A DNA stretch of 64,000 nucleotides, taken from positions 183,778,951 to 183,842,950 of the forward strand of contig NC_081413.1 of the NCBI RefSeq assembly GCF_030272615.1, written 5' to 3'. The position numbers were made by a program, and so were the translations under genes. The notes below the pieces were generated by a model that was not told the DNA's origin, did not search any database, and saw nothing but the letters and a program-made list of their open reading frames with translations. Position 1 is the stretch's first letter, and the number at the start of each line of letters is the position of its first letter. This DNA is from Cryptomeria japonica. Taxonomy: Eukaryota; Streptophyta; Pinopsida; Cupressales; Cupressaceae. Below are positions 34,531-46,154 of this stretch, piece after piece.

Positions 34531-34712
34531 CGCGCCTGTATACTTCACAGACGCGATTTTCTGACGCAGACGCGGCTCTATTTAACACAGACGCGTTTCT
34601 GAGATTTTTTTGCAAAGTAATGTTGACTGTTGGAACACAGACGCGATTCTGCCCTTCACAGACGTGGTTATACAACACAGACGCTATTATGTCCGACACA
34701 GACGCATTTCTG
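34531..34712 (-). repeat. CGCGTCTGTG array, gag-proximal
   Basis: About eight copies of the decamer (plus-strand form CACAGACGCG) with short variable spacers lie about 490 bases upstream of the gag start on the minus strand. Confidence 0.85.
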
Positions 34713-34989
34713 TAAAATTTGTGCAATTTTTTCCAATCTGTAAAGTCATTTTGTTGTGACCAAATCTGACTATTTGACTGTTTTTCATGACAAGAGGACA
34801 CAATGTTGATGAAGACCCAATGTTTGCAAGTGTCTAGACTCAAAATGACTCCAAGAAAAGTGTGTTGTTTGATGTAAAAATGTTTTGCATACACTTGAAG
34901 ACACAAAAGACACAATGTTTTGTTGTTTGGTCTTGAATGTTTTGAATGTTTAAAATAAGTCAAGCACAATTCTTATGGCTGGCCAAGAC

Positions 34990-35540
34990 AATAGTTGTTG
35001 ATCCCACATGGGGTTTTACCCCCGAGGCTACGCTATTCAAAGCGGATACTTAGATGCTTGACCTCACTAGCTCCACCCTCGGCACTCACTTCTTGGGTCA
35101 GCCAAGCATCAGTCCCCACGAAAACTCCTTGTGGCGAACTTTGTATCTCTACTAAGAACCGTATGTGTGTGGGCCGCTACCAGAGGTCCGACCTCCTGCC
35201 CCAACAACTAGAAGGATTTGGGCTTCTAGAACAAAAAGGTGATAGTAAGGGCATCCGCTCGTGTGGCCATACATGCGGCACTTTCAGCTCTGTAAATACA
35301 GAAGGCTCCCAACCGGTAGGGGTTACGCCCTACAATTGATCAAATAAATTTGATCAAACGGGTTTATGGGGAGACATAGTGTCGGTATGAACTAATCAGC
35401 ACACGTTATCCATAGTTTTCACCATGAATACATTTGTTTATAGTGGTTCGGAAGAGGTGGGTTTTCCTCGCTACCACTTGGGTCGTTCTCTTCTCACTAG
35501 TAGTCCTAATGACCACACAGGAAGATAGGCCCTCTAAAGA
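34990..35540 (-). other. Conserved leader block shared by both Gypsy elements
   Basis: Read on the minus strand, several words recur in the same order and spacing in the leader of the plus-strand Gypsy at 59725. TTTAGAGGGCCT is at 35538 and 61734, GAACGACCCAA at 35489 and 61794, and GACTGATGCTTGGCTG at 35114 and 62176. The first-to-last distance is about 440 and 460 nt. Position before gag suggests an RNA role such as packaging, translation control or splicing, but this is inference. Confidence 0.75.
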
Positions 35541-35932
35541 TTAAACAAAAATAGCCTATTGCTCAAGACACAAAAGACAATGATTCAATTTTAGTGCACC
35601 AATTGAAGTGTTTGTTAGTCTATGAAAACAAGGCACACAATAAAAATCTAAAAACCCTTGCCAAGGACCTGCAACAAAGAGCTGTTAGTAGTTTGGATTG
35701 TTTCAAATGATTACCCCTTCCTGCAAGCACACAAATTAGGTAAATTTTAAACCCAAAAGACTTTGTGAAAATAGGGGCCTTCAACCAAACGATTTAGCCT
35801 TCAAGACAAGCTGCACCAATTTTGTTAGCTAGATCTGAAAATGTTAGCTCAAAATAAACCAGATCTGAAACCCTAAATGCAAAATCCGAAAAACTGAATT
35901 AAAAAAAACCCAAAATTTGAAACTGGTGAACA

Positions 35933-36186
35933 CAGACACAATTACCCTCAACATAGACGCGGCTTCGTGACACAGACGCGGTTCTGTGAGACACAGACAC
36001 AATTACAGAACACAGACGCGCTTTCTGAATGCAGACGCGACTAAAAACATCGCAGACGCGACTTTATAACACAGACGCGCTTTCCTGGAACCTGCAAAAT
36101 AAAATATTGCCAATAACACAGACGCGACTCCAAGTGACGCAGACGCGCCAGAAAATCAAAAACGCGATCCAAAAGTAGGCAGACGC
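35933..36186 (-). repeat. CGCGTCTGTG array, LTR-proximal
   Basis: About eleven copies of the decamer or close variants (plus-strand CACAGACGCG) lie between the shared leader block and the primer-binding site. Confidence 0.85.
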
Positions 36187-36275
36187 GGAAATATCAAAAA
36201 TGCTGCCGAAAACGTCGGATCTGCAACTTCAAAATACAAAATCTGCAACAAGGCAGTTAAATGCAAAAGGGACAA

Positions 36276-36295
36276 GAGTCCCACCAGGCGTGCCA
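36276..36295 (-). other. Primer-binding site of the Gypsy element
   Basis: The minus strand reads TGGCACGCCTGGTGGGACTC, beginning three bases inside the right LTR border. The TGG start pairs with a tRNA CCA end. I cannot name the tRNA with certainty. Confidence 0.75.
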
Positions 36296-36298
36296 AAA

Positions 36299-37074
36299 TG
36301 TATATGGTGAAAATGGATAACAATAATAACAATATTGAAAGGCTAAATGAATTCAACCACAAAACCCTAGCCTAACAACAACAAAGATCCACCATAACAT
36401 ATGAAGATTACCTAAGACAATGCAAATCAAATGAAATCACAAAGATTATACCATCACATGTCCAATAGGGTTTGGATCTCCATTCTTCCTATCTCCATTG
36501 ATCTTGCTTGATATATTTGCTCTCAGATTTCATGTGCACAAGAGCTCAACAAAGAACGGAATGTGGTTGCAAGTAGGATCATAGTGTAGTCAAGTGTATA
36601 AGATTCATTCGAATGTCTCATTAGGGTTTGATAATGAAGGAAGCATCTTCTTATATAGAAGACACTATATGAAATAGAGGGATAAGATTGAGAGGTGTAA
36701 AAGGAGGTCGGCTATGATTAGAGGGTAGGTAGAAGAAATAATAAAATAATGAAAGGGGTAGGTAGTGTATGAATTAAGAGATGAATGACATGTGTCATGG
36801 GTAGAAAAGGCTAATGAATTAATTAAATAAATAAAGATTTATTTAATTAATAGAAGAAGTGGGATAATTAAATAAATAAGATATTTATTTAATTTAGGAA
36901 AAGGATAATTTAAATAAATAAATGTATTTATTTAAATGAGAAATAAGGCTAGAAGAGGATAAATGAATTAATTAAATAAATAAAGATTTATTTAATTAAT
37001 AGAAGAATTAGGCTAAAGTAATTAAATAAATAAAATATTTATTTAATTAGACTAGACAATTTTAGGTGTCTACA
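36299..37074 (-). repeat. 5' LTR of the Gypsy element
   Basis: This is the 776-bp partner of 20927-21702, with about seven substitutions between them, six of them transitions. Both begin TGTATATGG and end TCTACA. Confidence 0.95.
36651..36658 (-). promoter_or_regulatory. TATA box of the Gypsy 5' LTR
   Basis: The minus strand reads TTCTATATAAGGAG here, a good plant TATA box within the LTR. Transcription would begin about 30 bases to the left in plus coordinates. The same box occurs in the 3' LTR. Confidence 0.6.
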
Positions 37075-37079
37075 ACATT

Positions 37080-37960
37080 TACCTAGGTTGAAGACATCAA
37101 GGGTGTTATTGAGTTCTTCTTGACAAGTTTGAATGGATAATAAGCTATAATCAACAAAATGGAAACTAAGAGAAACTTCATTGCCAAGTAGAGAGATATC
37201 AAGAATGATATTTTTATTTTTAACATGATTTTAAAGGTATCCAAGTGCATCAACTATGAGAATGTAGAAGAATGGGGCTAAAGGGTACCCTTGCATTATT
37301 GATTTTGATTAATTGAACCATTGATTGTTAGGCATTAACATCAACAAAGAGACATTTTATGTGAAATGAGATTGGGTCCAATGCCTAACCATTTAAGTAC
37401 TTTTAATATGAACTACCACCTAAACCTATCATAAGCTTTGTCAAAATCTAATTTGATGAGGAGACAATTTTGTCATGTTTGTTGTGTCCATTCAATCACT
37501 TCTCAATCAAGCACTAAGTTGTCTAAAATGAATCTCCCTCTTATGAATCCACTTTACTCAAGCCTTACAATTTATTTCACTATGTTTATAATTCATTTAG
37601 CAATAGCTTCAGAAATAAAATTGTAGGAGGTATTAAGGAGACTAATCGATCTCCGCCCTAAGATGTTGCTCTTATTTTTTCCTTTAGGAATTAATTGTAG
37701 TATCCCCTGATTTATAGAAGGACCTAAGGATCCCTTAGCTAAGGCTTCTATATAGACCTCATAGAAGATGTCCCTAATAAAAGGCCACAATATTTTTCAA
37801 AATTCTATTGGTAGACCATCAATACCATGACTTTTTGAGTCAACCATATCGTTTAAGGTAGCATCAAAATCTTCAAGGGCGAGCAAGTGGTCTAATTAAA
37901 TTTGTTGTTCTAGATCAATCTTATTAAGAATGCAAGTGCCAATCATATCTTCAATTATAT
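37080..37960 (-). pseudogene. LINE reverse transcriptase remnant
   Basis: The minus strand encodes GLPIEF, EALAKGSLGPSINQGILQLIPKG, GRRSISLLNTSYN, SGFIRGRFILDN and FDFDKAYDRF, the palm region of a plant L1-type RT, with stops between blocks. It resembles the RT of the LINE at 17159 but is a different, older copy. The Gypsy insertion at 37074 cuts it on its downstream side. Confidence 0.78.
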
Positions 37961-40331
37961 TTTGAGTATCTCCTTCAACTAGATCTAATAGTTATGATTA
38001 AAATAATTATAATATATTGATTTTCATATTTCTTATTTAAAATAAGAACTATAATTAATACAAATCTATTATTTTGTATTTTTTAGATGGTTTAGTCAAG
38101 TTTCTATTAGGTACCTCCTTAAAAATATAACATAAGTTTATACATCATTATCATTGAAGGCTATGACTACTATCAACTAAAGCTAGACCCTATACTCAAA
38201 ACTACTAAAACAAATGTATTAATTTAAAAGAATATACTTTAAAAAGGTACTAATGCTTGAATATTCATTTATTACAATTTAAAAATAGCAATATAGCAAT
38301 CACCTTCATACCATCCAACCTCTCTCTACTTCATATTGGTAGTTGCATCATTATGGTCTATTGAGTATTCTTCTACTAATGAAAATGATTCAGGATTACC
38401 AACCAACTAACCATTACTTTAAAATTCACTTGAAAGAAAATGAATGCCAAAATGTATGCATTTTTGTTAAAAAGAATGCATTGAAATTATAAATAGAATT
38501 ATCATAGAAAATTGAAATGAAAAATAACTCTCAACTTTTGCATAGCCATTACGGTGGGTGTCTCTTAAAACTCACCAAAAAATTTAATTCCTTAATGTCA
38601 TGACAATATACTCTCAGAACACTTCTTGACAAAGAGCTTCCATTTCTAATTTCTTTGATGACATAGCTACATATGAACTCGCTAAATTTTCTTTGTCTAT
38701 CCCTATATCCTTTCACCAGTCTCCTCTAGGATTTTCTATAAGCTTGATCACCACCATACCATCAAATTAGTTGGGTAAAAATATTTGCAACAAATATATC
38801 CTAAACTCTATATCAAAGAAAAAAGGTAGCCAAATTTATATGAAATCATCACATAAAGTTTTTTTTTTTTTGTGTGTTAATTGATTCCAAGCTATGCTCA
38901 CATAAAACTTTTAAAATAAAATCTAAGGCCACATAACTATCACAATAAGAGATACAACTTAGGTGATGGGACAACATTGAGCCTTCATACTTGATTCCCT
39001 TGCCTTTGCCCACGTTCCTCATGTTAGCCATGTTAGAAATAAATAAAACCCCCCACATCTTACAATAAGAATTCCGAGGATATCAATTACCACAAAAGAG
39101 GTTGAGTGCATTATTTCAACTATCATATGATCTTCCCATGAACGTATATGTATAAAGTCACATCAATATTCTACATTTTAAAAACTACAACGACAATCAA
39201 TAAATGATCTTGTAGAGTTTGATATTTTAAAAATATTCTATAAATTAATAATGGTTAAAAAAAAGACACACAATCCTATCAGCTATCATACTCCACCTAT
39301 CATATTACTATGATGTTGAAGAATGACCAATACTAATTGGAAGCTGACAATTAATTATAGAACTTGTTTCCCCACAGGTTCTTTGGTAATTATCTTAGAA
39401 TAGAACAACATTAATCAATTGTTGCTGGTTGAATAATGTATATTTGTTCTTGATTTAAGTTGATAATATGCCAAACACATTAAATGATATTTTAATCTAT
39501 GTTATATTCCCACCAAAGAACATAAAACTAATTTAACACTATATTAAAATATTACCTCAATAAATAAATGCTCTTGTTGAGTTTTCTTTGTATTAGTTTA
39601 CAAGTACAAGACATGTGGTCCTACCACCTATCATACTACTACACTAGTAACTAATGACCCTCTGTCAACTAGAAGTTGATAGCCAATTTTAAGATTTATT
39701 TCCACAAAGGTCAAAATTGTTGAATGATGTATGTTTGTTCCAAACACATTGATCTTTGTCTTTTGCATCAAAATATTTTCACCATCCACATTATGCAATA
39801 TTTGTTAAATCACTTGATAATTTTCTAATAAAGTAGTTTATTTCTTTGAATTCATTTGATAATTGACTAAATAAATTATTTTACTTTTATGAATATTTAT
39901 AATTCATCATCAAAAAATAATATCATTGATGAATGTGTACAAATCTATTATGGAATTTTTTCCCCTTAAAATAGGCATAGATCTCTTGCAACATTAATAC
40001 ATTATACTAGGATTTGCCAATTTTATATTCTTCTTAGGTGAGATTCTTTAAATTTATTAATATATGCTTCTTGAATGGTGATGCAAGTAGTAAGTGAGAG
40101 TTTTAGATGTGTTAAAATAAATTAGAGTTTGTCTTTTTCACAAGAGTCTAGAATGCAATTTAAAATGATTCATGCTTTAAGTTAACCCACATTCATTAGT
40201 TGGAAGGGATGATATGGATTCGTGTTAAATTTTAAATTTGTAAAAAGTAGAAGTTGAAATCGAACTAAGTCTAACTTTATGTTGTATAGTCAATCTAAGT
40301 AAATGAATGAGTAAATTATATATTTAACTAG
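37961..40331. other. AT-rich intergenic DNA, no gene seen
   Basis: Only short chance ORFs occur. One internal similarity is visible: the stretch around 39290-39450 and that around 39610-39750 share phrases (CACCTATCATA, GAAGCTGACA or GAAGTTGATA, TTGAATRATGTATRTTTGTTC) in the same order, which suggests an old duplication. Confidence 0.45.
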
Positions 40332-40534
40332 ATTTCTAGAGATGTAGCCTATATTGGCATGGTGTGATGGTTAAGTTGTAGTGTTGTGATTCTTGCCATC
40401 ACGGTTCGAATCCTATTTGAATGTATTTGTTGAATGGTTATATTAAGGATGAGGTCCCCCTGTGTAACCTTATTGATTCATAACTTCAAATCAAATACGT
40501 TTACCCCTTAAAAATAAAATTTCTAAAGATCTAC
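40332..40534 (+). mobile_element. tRNA-derived SINE with target duplication
   Basis: The body at 40347-40519 has an A-box-like TGGCATGGTGTGATGG (about 40355) and a perfect B-box core GGTTCGAATCC (40403-40413), with spacing expected of a polymerase III promoter, and ends in ACCCCTTAAAAATAAAA. It is flanked by ATTTCTAGAGATGTA (40332-40346) and ATTTCTAAAGATCTA (40520-40534), 13 of 15 matching. That fits a target duplication with later changes. Confidence 0.75.
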
Positions 40535-41137
40535 GAAAAATAGAATCAAACTAAATTAGAAAAATAACAGAAAAACTAATCTAATCTTAATAAATCCAAA
40601 ACTAATTAATAATTTCCCTCATCATGATTCATCTTCATTTAAGGTTTGTTAGCTAAGGTTTTGAGGATGTTCCATAAAGAAACTTATTTATGAATTTGTA
40701 AGAGGAGGTACCTTCCATTATTGAGGAATCAATTGGTCCAAGTGATGGGCCATTTTGTTAAAGATCTAGGGTGGACCATGGGGATAGGTAGAAGGGTTAG
40801 GAAGGCAAATTCCCTAGGCATTAACCACGTTGCAACATTGGTCCCCTCACACTTCATTACTAATCAATGGTCCACCTCGAAGAATGTATATGAATAGTCC
40901 AGGGCATACACTAAACCAGTAAGGGCCTTACATTTACAAGTTAAAAGGACAAAATACTTCCTAAAAAATAAATTGTGGGCCATAAAAACATTAAATTTCG
41001 CATTAATGTACATTGAACTTTAATATAAACATTTTATTTTTGTATATTTAATAATTCAATTAAACGACAATTTTTAATTTAGATTAATGAAGGTGTAATC
41101 CACTCCGTGTAATAGACTAAGTGTAATCCATTAAAAT
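40535..41137. other. Spacer upstream of the host gene
   Basis: There is no ORF of note. A repeated GTGTAATCCA word at 41094-41131 lies just upstream of the TATA-like box. Confidence 0.4.
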
Positions 41138-41147
41138 AATATATACC
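41138..41147 (+). promoter_or_regulatory. TATA-like box of the DUF4378 gene
   Basis: AATATATACC is followed about 25-30 bases later by a locally GC-richer stretch (CGCTGCAGTCGCCGCTG), where transcription may start. An ACGT core (TTCACGTCAAC) lies near 41180. Confidence 0.4.
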
Positions 41148-41169
41148 GACTTTGTACGTATAACGCTGC

Positions 41170-42729
41170 AGTCGCCGCTGTTCACGTCAACCTGAAGTGA
41201 TCTTTGAAGTCTGCAAATTTCATTGTCAAACACTTTTTTTTGTTATTTAATTCCTGGGGAATCCCTCTAATTTCTTCGATTTGGGCAGTAAATTTTTAGT
41301 TTCAGAATTTTTTTCTCTTCCATCACAATCAAACAAAACTTTTTGGGTATCTGCCTTGCAGTAGCAGAAAACATATTTCAGTCAGTTTCAAGTTTAACAA
41401 TTGATTTCTGATGATGAGTATTAGGAAGACATTGAATGGGACAAGAAATTGGAGAGCCCACCTGCAGCTGTTCTGGTTGAGGCCCCCATTAATCCCAAGC
41501 CCCCAAACACAGCTTTCAATGGTGAGATTTTCAGCAATCTTAAGATCCCAGAGAGAGATTTTACAGTGATGTAAAATCCATTGGATTGTCTTGAACTTGA
41601 AGGAACTTACAGATACTGTAAACCTGTCATCTTCTTCTTTATTAAGCAGATATCCCCAGTTTAACCTCTGAAATTCCATGAACATGCAACTTATTTCAGT
41701 TGCCTCGTTGTCTTATCCTTTTGTTTTCTCTGGGGTTTGTAGTGAGGAAAAAGATGGGAGCTGCCCATTCAATCCAAACTTTCAATTACTTCGTCTTCAG
41801 GGAGAATAGAATATTGGCTTAAGCATATCTTTCAACTTCATCAGCCTCATTTTGTTTTTATGAATTGTGTATTGTATGAGTACCTCAGCGATGATTCAGT
41901 AGGTGAAGATATTTAGTCTTTCATTGCTGTCGACTGCAGGTAAAGGTTAGTTGAACATTTTCTGGGCCTTTTGTAAAGCACATTTTAGTTTGTTTATTGA
42001 AAAAACCCACATTTTAAATCATCCATGAATTGAATGAATGCCCATGGAATTCGAGTTTTTATGGTGTTTTGTACCGTGCTTTTTGTTGTTATAACGTTGA
42101 GATGTAGATGCCCAAGTTTTAAAAGAAGTTCCTTTGCCAACTTCTGCATTGGATGCTTTCCCATTCCAGTTCACTGTGAATTTTATAATAGTGATGGATA
42201 AGGTCAAGTTTAATTAACAATTTATCAGGGGCCAGCTCAACCGTATAAAGATTCCTGAATGCTGATGTTTAGTGTATTGTAATTTGTGAGTAGGACATAG
42301 GAAAGAGGCACAATTTACATTGTTTTTATCAAAAAAGATTTTTTTAATCATAAAGACATTTTTAATCACCCTATTTCATGAATTTCCTCAGAGTTACATT
42401 TAGTGAAGCTGTGTTACTGTTATTCAAACATTGAGATCTGGCTACCCAAGTTAATCTCTGTGGCATCTTGTGCATTGAATGGTTTTCCCTTTCTGCTTGA
42501 TGTGAATTTTATCATAGTGATAGATGAGCCTCGGTTTTATATAAAATTTCTCTGTGGACCTCTGGGCTTCTGCAATTGCATTGGATGGCTTTCCTTTTCT
42601 GTGTGATGTTTATTTTAAAATAGTGGTAGATAAGCCTAAGATTTATATAGAATTTCTGGCTGGATTTGTGGACCTGCACAAAGCCTAACAAAGATTCCGG
42701 AATGCCGTCTTCAGCACTGTGAATAAGAC
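41170..42729 (+). other. Probable 5' untranslated exon and leader intron of the DUF4378 gene
   Basis: A leader exon could run from about 41170 to a good donor at 41939/41940 (CTGCAG/GTAAAG). The intron could end at 42714 (TCTTCAG), leaving 15 bases before the ATG. Within this stretch three diverged copies of a block starting CATTGGATGGYTTTCC and containing TGTGAATTTTAT lie at 42147, 42473 and 42579. The exon borders are predictions. Confidence 0.4.
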
Positions 42730-45514
42730 ATGGAGAAGATGTTCAGAGGAGTTGAACAAACTTTCAAGAAGCAAAGAATCCTGAAGCCCCTGCATGAATT
42801 TTTGGAGGAGCAGCAGGAGCCCTTTTTATTAGAAGACTATCTTTTAGATAGGCAGTACTCAAGTAAGAGAGCTTATTCATGCTCAAATGGTGATCTCTCC
42901 AAGGAGTGCTTGCAAGACAATGATGCAGGACAGAACCCTCGGGCTTGGTCTTCTTCTCGTTGCCTTCTGGAGATGAATCATAATCAGAAAAAGAAGAGAA
43001 GGAGAGCCTTTGCAGGTAAGAGCAGGAGAAACAACCTTGATACCCTGGGGTATTCAGAAGAATATCATATGGAAGATGTCAATTTCAGTGTAAAACGCCT
43101 TAAATTCACATTGCTGAAGGGGAATGCTAATGAGGTGAAGGGAGAACCGAGTGCAGGTCTTCTCATGGGAAATGTGGGCACTTCAATTTCAGAAAGTGAA
43201 GGTGGGCTTATCCAATGCACAAAGTTTTTCAGCTTCAAAAAAGAAAAGAAAACAGAAAAGGGGAAGAAAAGCAAGGAATCTGAAGCAAAGAAGATTGTCA
43301 AGTGCTCTTTATTGAAGTCCATTCTGAGAAGATTAACACTTACTAAGCATTTGCTGCCAAACATTCATACTGATCTTGGGAATGTTTCAAAGAAGCTTTC
43401 CATTGCTAAAACAAAGTTGAGCTGCAAGATTAGTAAGGATGAATTTTGCAGACATGATCAAAGTCAGCTCCGCATATGTGATATTGTCAGTTGGAATTCG
43501 TTCAAAGAAGCACAACTTACTGGAAACAATCATGGCGCTTCTGTAGATAAAGGATGTATCCTATCAAAATCTGCTACATTCCCAGAGTTAAGGGAAGTGA
43601 ACTCCTTTTGTGCCAAGGAAGCAGGGGATCTCCTGCAAACGAGTAATGCAAATTCTCTAGAAATTGATGTGGACTGTAAAAAGAAGAAGATGGAATTGCA
43701 ATCTGTTATGGGGGAAAGTAATTCGCAAAGCTTGGACTTCTCTCGTACAAGCAGTAGCTCGTTTGATTCCTGTTTCGACAGTGAAGTGGGATCAATATCA
43801 GGGGAAAAGCTTTCCTCCAATAATAGCTTTGAGGAATCAAGGAGAGACAAGCCCCTCCCTCCTCAAGGGATTGTGACTTGTGCTTTAGAATCAACAGGCT
43901 CTTCTGTCTGTCTTTCATTAGATAGAAATGAATATCAAGTAAAAGATTATCAACCTGGCCTGAGAAATGGCTTGGATCAATCATCATGGGCTACTACAGT
44001 ATGTGATACTGATGATACAGCTGATTCATATGAAAAGTTGCATTCCTCAAACAATGCTCTTACTCAAGATTATGTGCTTTCCCCCATACCTACTCTTAAG
44101 AGCTTGAAGGTCCTTCAGAATTCAAGAGACGAGGAAAGTCATGTGATTATTTCAGAGTGCATGAAGGATGATGATTTGAGATCCGTCGAAATGAACTACA
44201 GTTCTCAAGAAGATGAGGTAAGAACCCCAAATATTTTATTGACATGTTCTCTGGCCTAATCCTGGTTTAAGTTTTTGTTTTGTTTTGAGAGATTAGCAAA
44301 GTGACGGAGTAGCTGAATATAATTGGAAGATATTTGTCCTCTGCAGTTAAAGTTCTGTATATATGCAAATGGCTGTGATTTCCAGAACAGGAGAGATGTA
44401 AATTGCAACTGACAGATTCATGTTTTCATGAAATGAACAGGATGAGGAAAATGTTTACAGTGCTCATGGACTTCGGCAACAGAATAGGGATGTTCATTAT
44501 CATGGGGAAAACCAAGAATATGCATCAGAAATGGGGTGTTGTGTGGAGAGTAAAGAGCTAAGTCCAGTTTCCGTTCTAGAAATTCTCTTTGAAGAAGAGA
44601 ATTCATCATTTGGTCCAAGTTCTGCTTGCAGACAGAGTAAGTTCTTATTAACCTTTTCCTATGGATCTATCTCTTTATCTGAACGCTTAAATTATATAGT
44701 ATGGACTTTACTAAATTAGTTATTAACTTGATCTTTCGGTCACCTGAGTTTCTTTCTTACTATTTCCTCGTGTAAATGTAAATTATTTGTAAGTACAAAT
44801 TTCCTGAATTTTGTTTTGTTGCTTGTAATAACAGTAACCGAGCATCATTTGCTTCAGAGATTGACCAAAGATGCCTTAACCTTAGAACACAAATCCCTGG
44901 GAAAAGAGCCTTCTCAGAGTGTATATAGAACTTTGGATTTCAGTCTTTGGAGTGAGGACAACATTGATGGCTCTCAAATACCCAATTTGATCAGGATTTC
45001 ACCTCAGATTAGCCCCGTACAGTGTCAGGGGGAAATAAATTGGGAACAAGGTGGAGCAGATGAGCATAAAAAGGAAGTGCTGAACTCACAAGAGATACTT
45101 TCATGTCTGACAGATTCAAATAAAAGAGAATTCCAAGATATGTCTTGCTTTCGACCTTCAAAGAGGAAAGAAATGCCAATGCAAGCAGGCAATCTTCTCT
45201 TTGATTGTGTGAAAGAGGTCTTGGAAGCCCCCTGTAGAAAACAGTTTAATAGTGGGGTTTCACAAGAACCGTGGTTGAAACATTGTTATGTTCCAGAGCA
45301 GTTGGCAATTGCAATATGTGATCAGATTTATTCATGGACAGAGACAGATACAAGTGTTGTAGAAAATCTTGTAGAGCTGGCATGGAAGAAAGAAGCAGAA
45401 GATTGGACAAAGTTCTGGGAAGAGACAGATGAGATAGGAACTGAGATAGAAGTAGATATATTTGGACTGCTGATTGAAGAGCTGGTAGCTGATCTTGCTT
45501 GTCTTCAAACCTGA
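42730..45514 (+). CDS. DUF4378 (TRM-like) protein, three coding exons
   Basis: Coding exons 42730-44217, 44441-44636 and 44835-45514 join through GAG/GTAAGA..ACAG and ACAGA/GTAAGT..AACAG borders. They keep one frame and give 787 residues. An in-frame TAA at 42724 supports the ATG at 42730. The N-terminus has LKPLHEFLEEQQEPFLLEDY. Basic stretches lie at about 87-100 and 170-188. A Ser-rich region follows, then SPVSVLEILFEEE at 537-549, a short motif typical of TRM-type proteins. The C-terminal 107 residues match DUF4378 (FDCVKEVL, ENLVELAWKKEAEDW, IGTEIEVDIFGLLIEELV). TRM proteins in Arabidopsis bind TON1 and help organise cortical and preprophase microtubules; that role here is by family only. 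No stops or shifts interrupt it, and it is the one intact host gene seen. Confidence 0.88.
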
Positions 45515-46150
45515 CATAATTCCACTCCATGAAAATCAGTACTTGCTATTTTGCAAGGACCAGTACTGTTTTTGCTCAGCTTTTACAGAGGCTCAAATGA
45601 TTACTATATGCTTCCCATTCAATTCTGATGAAGATCATAGCATCTGCTTCGGTAGGGAATGCATTTCTCATAAGGCACTTGTGCATCTATGTAATCTTGG
45701 ATATGTAAATACAAACCCCAAATAAATGGATCAAGATAATTGGAGGTGTCATCTTCATATTTTATTCCTATAATTTATTATCAATTTATTTTTGATGAGT
45801 TAGTGATATATGTTACAACAGAAATAATGCACAATCAAAATAAAGGGTGGAATGGAACCAAACCCCCAAGCCAGACATGCTAGATTCACTCTATCATGTG
45901 GCCCCAAAAAAGAAATAGCCAGGGATTCAGATTATGAAGTTCTAATAAAAAACCTGAAAAATTAAGCAGCAAGATCAATAGAAACGGTAGGAGAAGATAG
46001 ATCTCAGGCATCTGTCTTGGATCCCCACCTCTGGCAGATCATGGCCATCTGAAATAGGTTCCCAACCCAACAAGCAAATCTTCGCTACTTAAACTAGTAA
46101 ATACTGGTGGATGAACTTTTTCCTATATGCAATATTGAATGAATAAAGAT
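45515..46150 (+). other. 3' untranslated region and spacer
   Basis: A canonical AATAAA at 45721-45726 lies about 207 bases after the stop and is a likely polyadenylation signal. Nothing else is recognisable up to the SINE. Confidence 0.45.
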
Positions 46151-46154
46151 TGAC

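Larger units (their letters stand above)
34043..36298 (-). other. Long 5' leader of the Gypsy element
   Basis: This 2.25-kb untranslated leader lies between the primer site and gag. It contains two CGCGTCTGTG arrays and, between them, a more GC-rich block (about 34990-35540) shared with the second Gypsy element at 61734-62230. The end next to gag (TACCTAG before TTCATGG) could be a splice acceptor. No coding region is convincing here. Confidence 0.7.
20927..37074 (-). mobile_element. Tat-type Ty3/Gypsy element with an antisense mobile-domain gene
   Basis: The element is 16.1 kb and bounded by two 776-bp LTRs. I count about seven substitutions between them (about 99% identical), so the insertion is recent. 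On the minus strand the order is 5' LTR, primer site, long leader, gag, protease, G-patch segment, reverse transcriptase, RNase H, second RNase H, integrase, then a long 3' region. The second RNase H and integrase order, large size and long leader fit the Tat lineage. On the plus strand between pol and the 3' LTR lies a spliced gene with a plant mobile domain. Several catalytic residues and frames are lost, so this copy is non-autonomous. Confidence 0.93.

Noticed and set aside
34995-35339. Plus-strand ORF in the Gypsy leader
   Set aside because: It overlaps the conserved leader block, which is shared as nucleotide sequence with the second Gypsy element in the opposite sense; a coding role is not needed to explain it.
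41329-41685. 118-codon minus-strand ORF upstream of the DUF4378 gene
   Set aside because: It lies in the likely leader exon of the host gene on the other strand, with no domain features.
43065-43987. Minus-strand ORFs within the DUF4378 gene
   Set aside because: They are shadows of the plus-strand coding exon.
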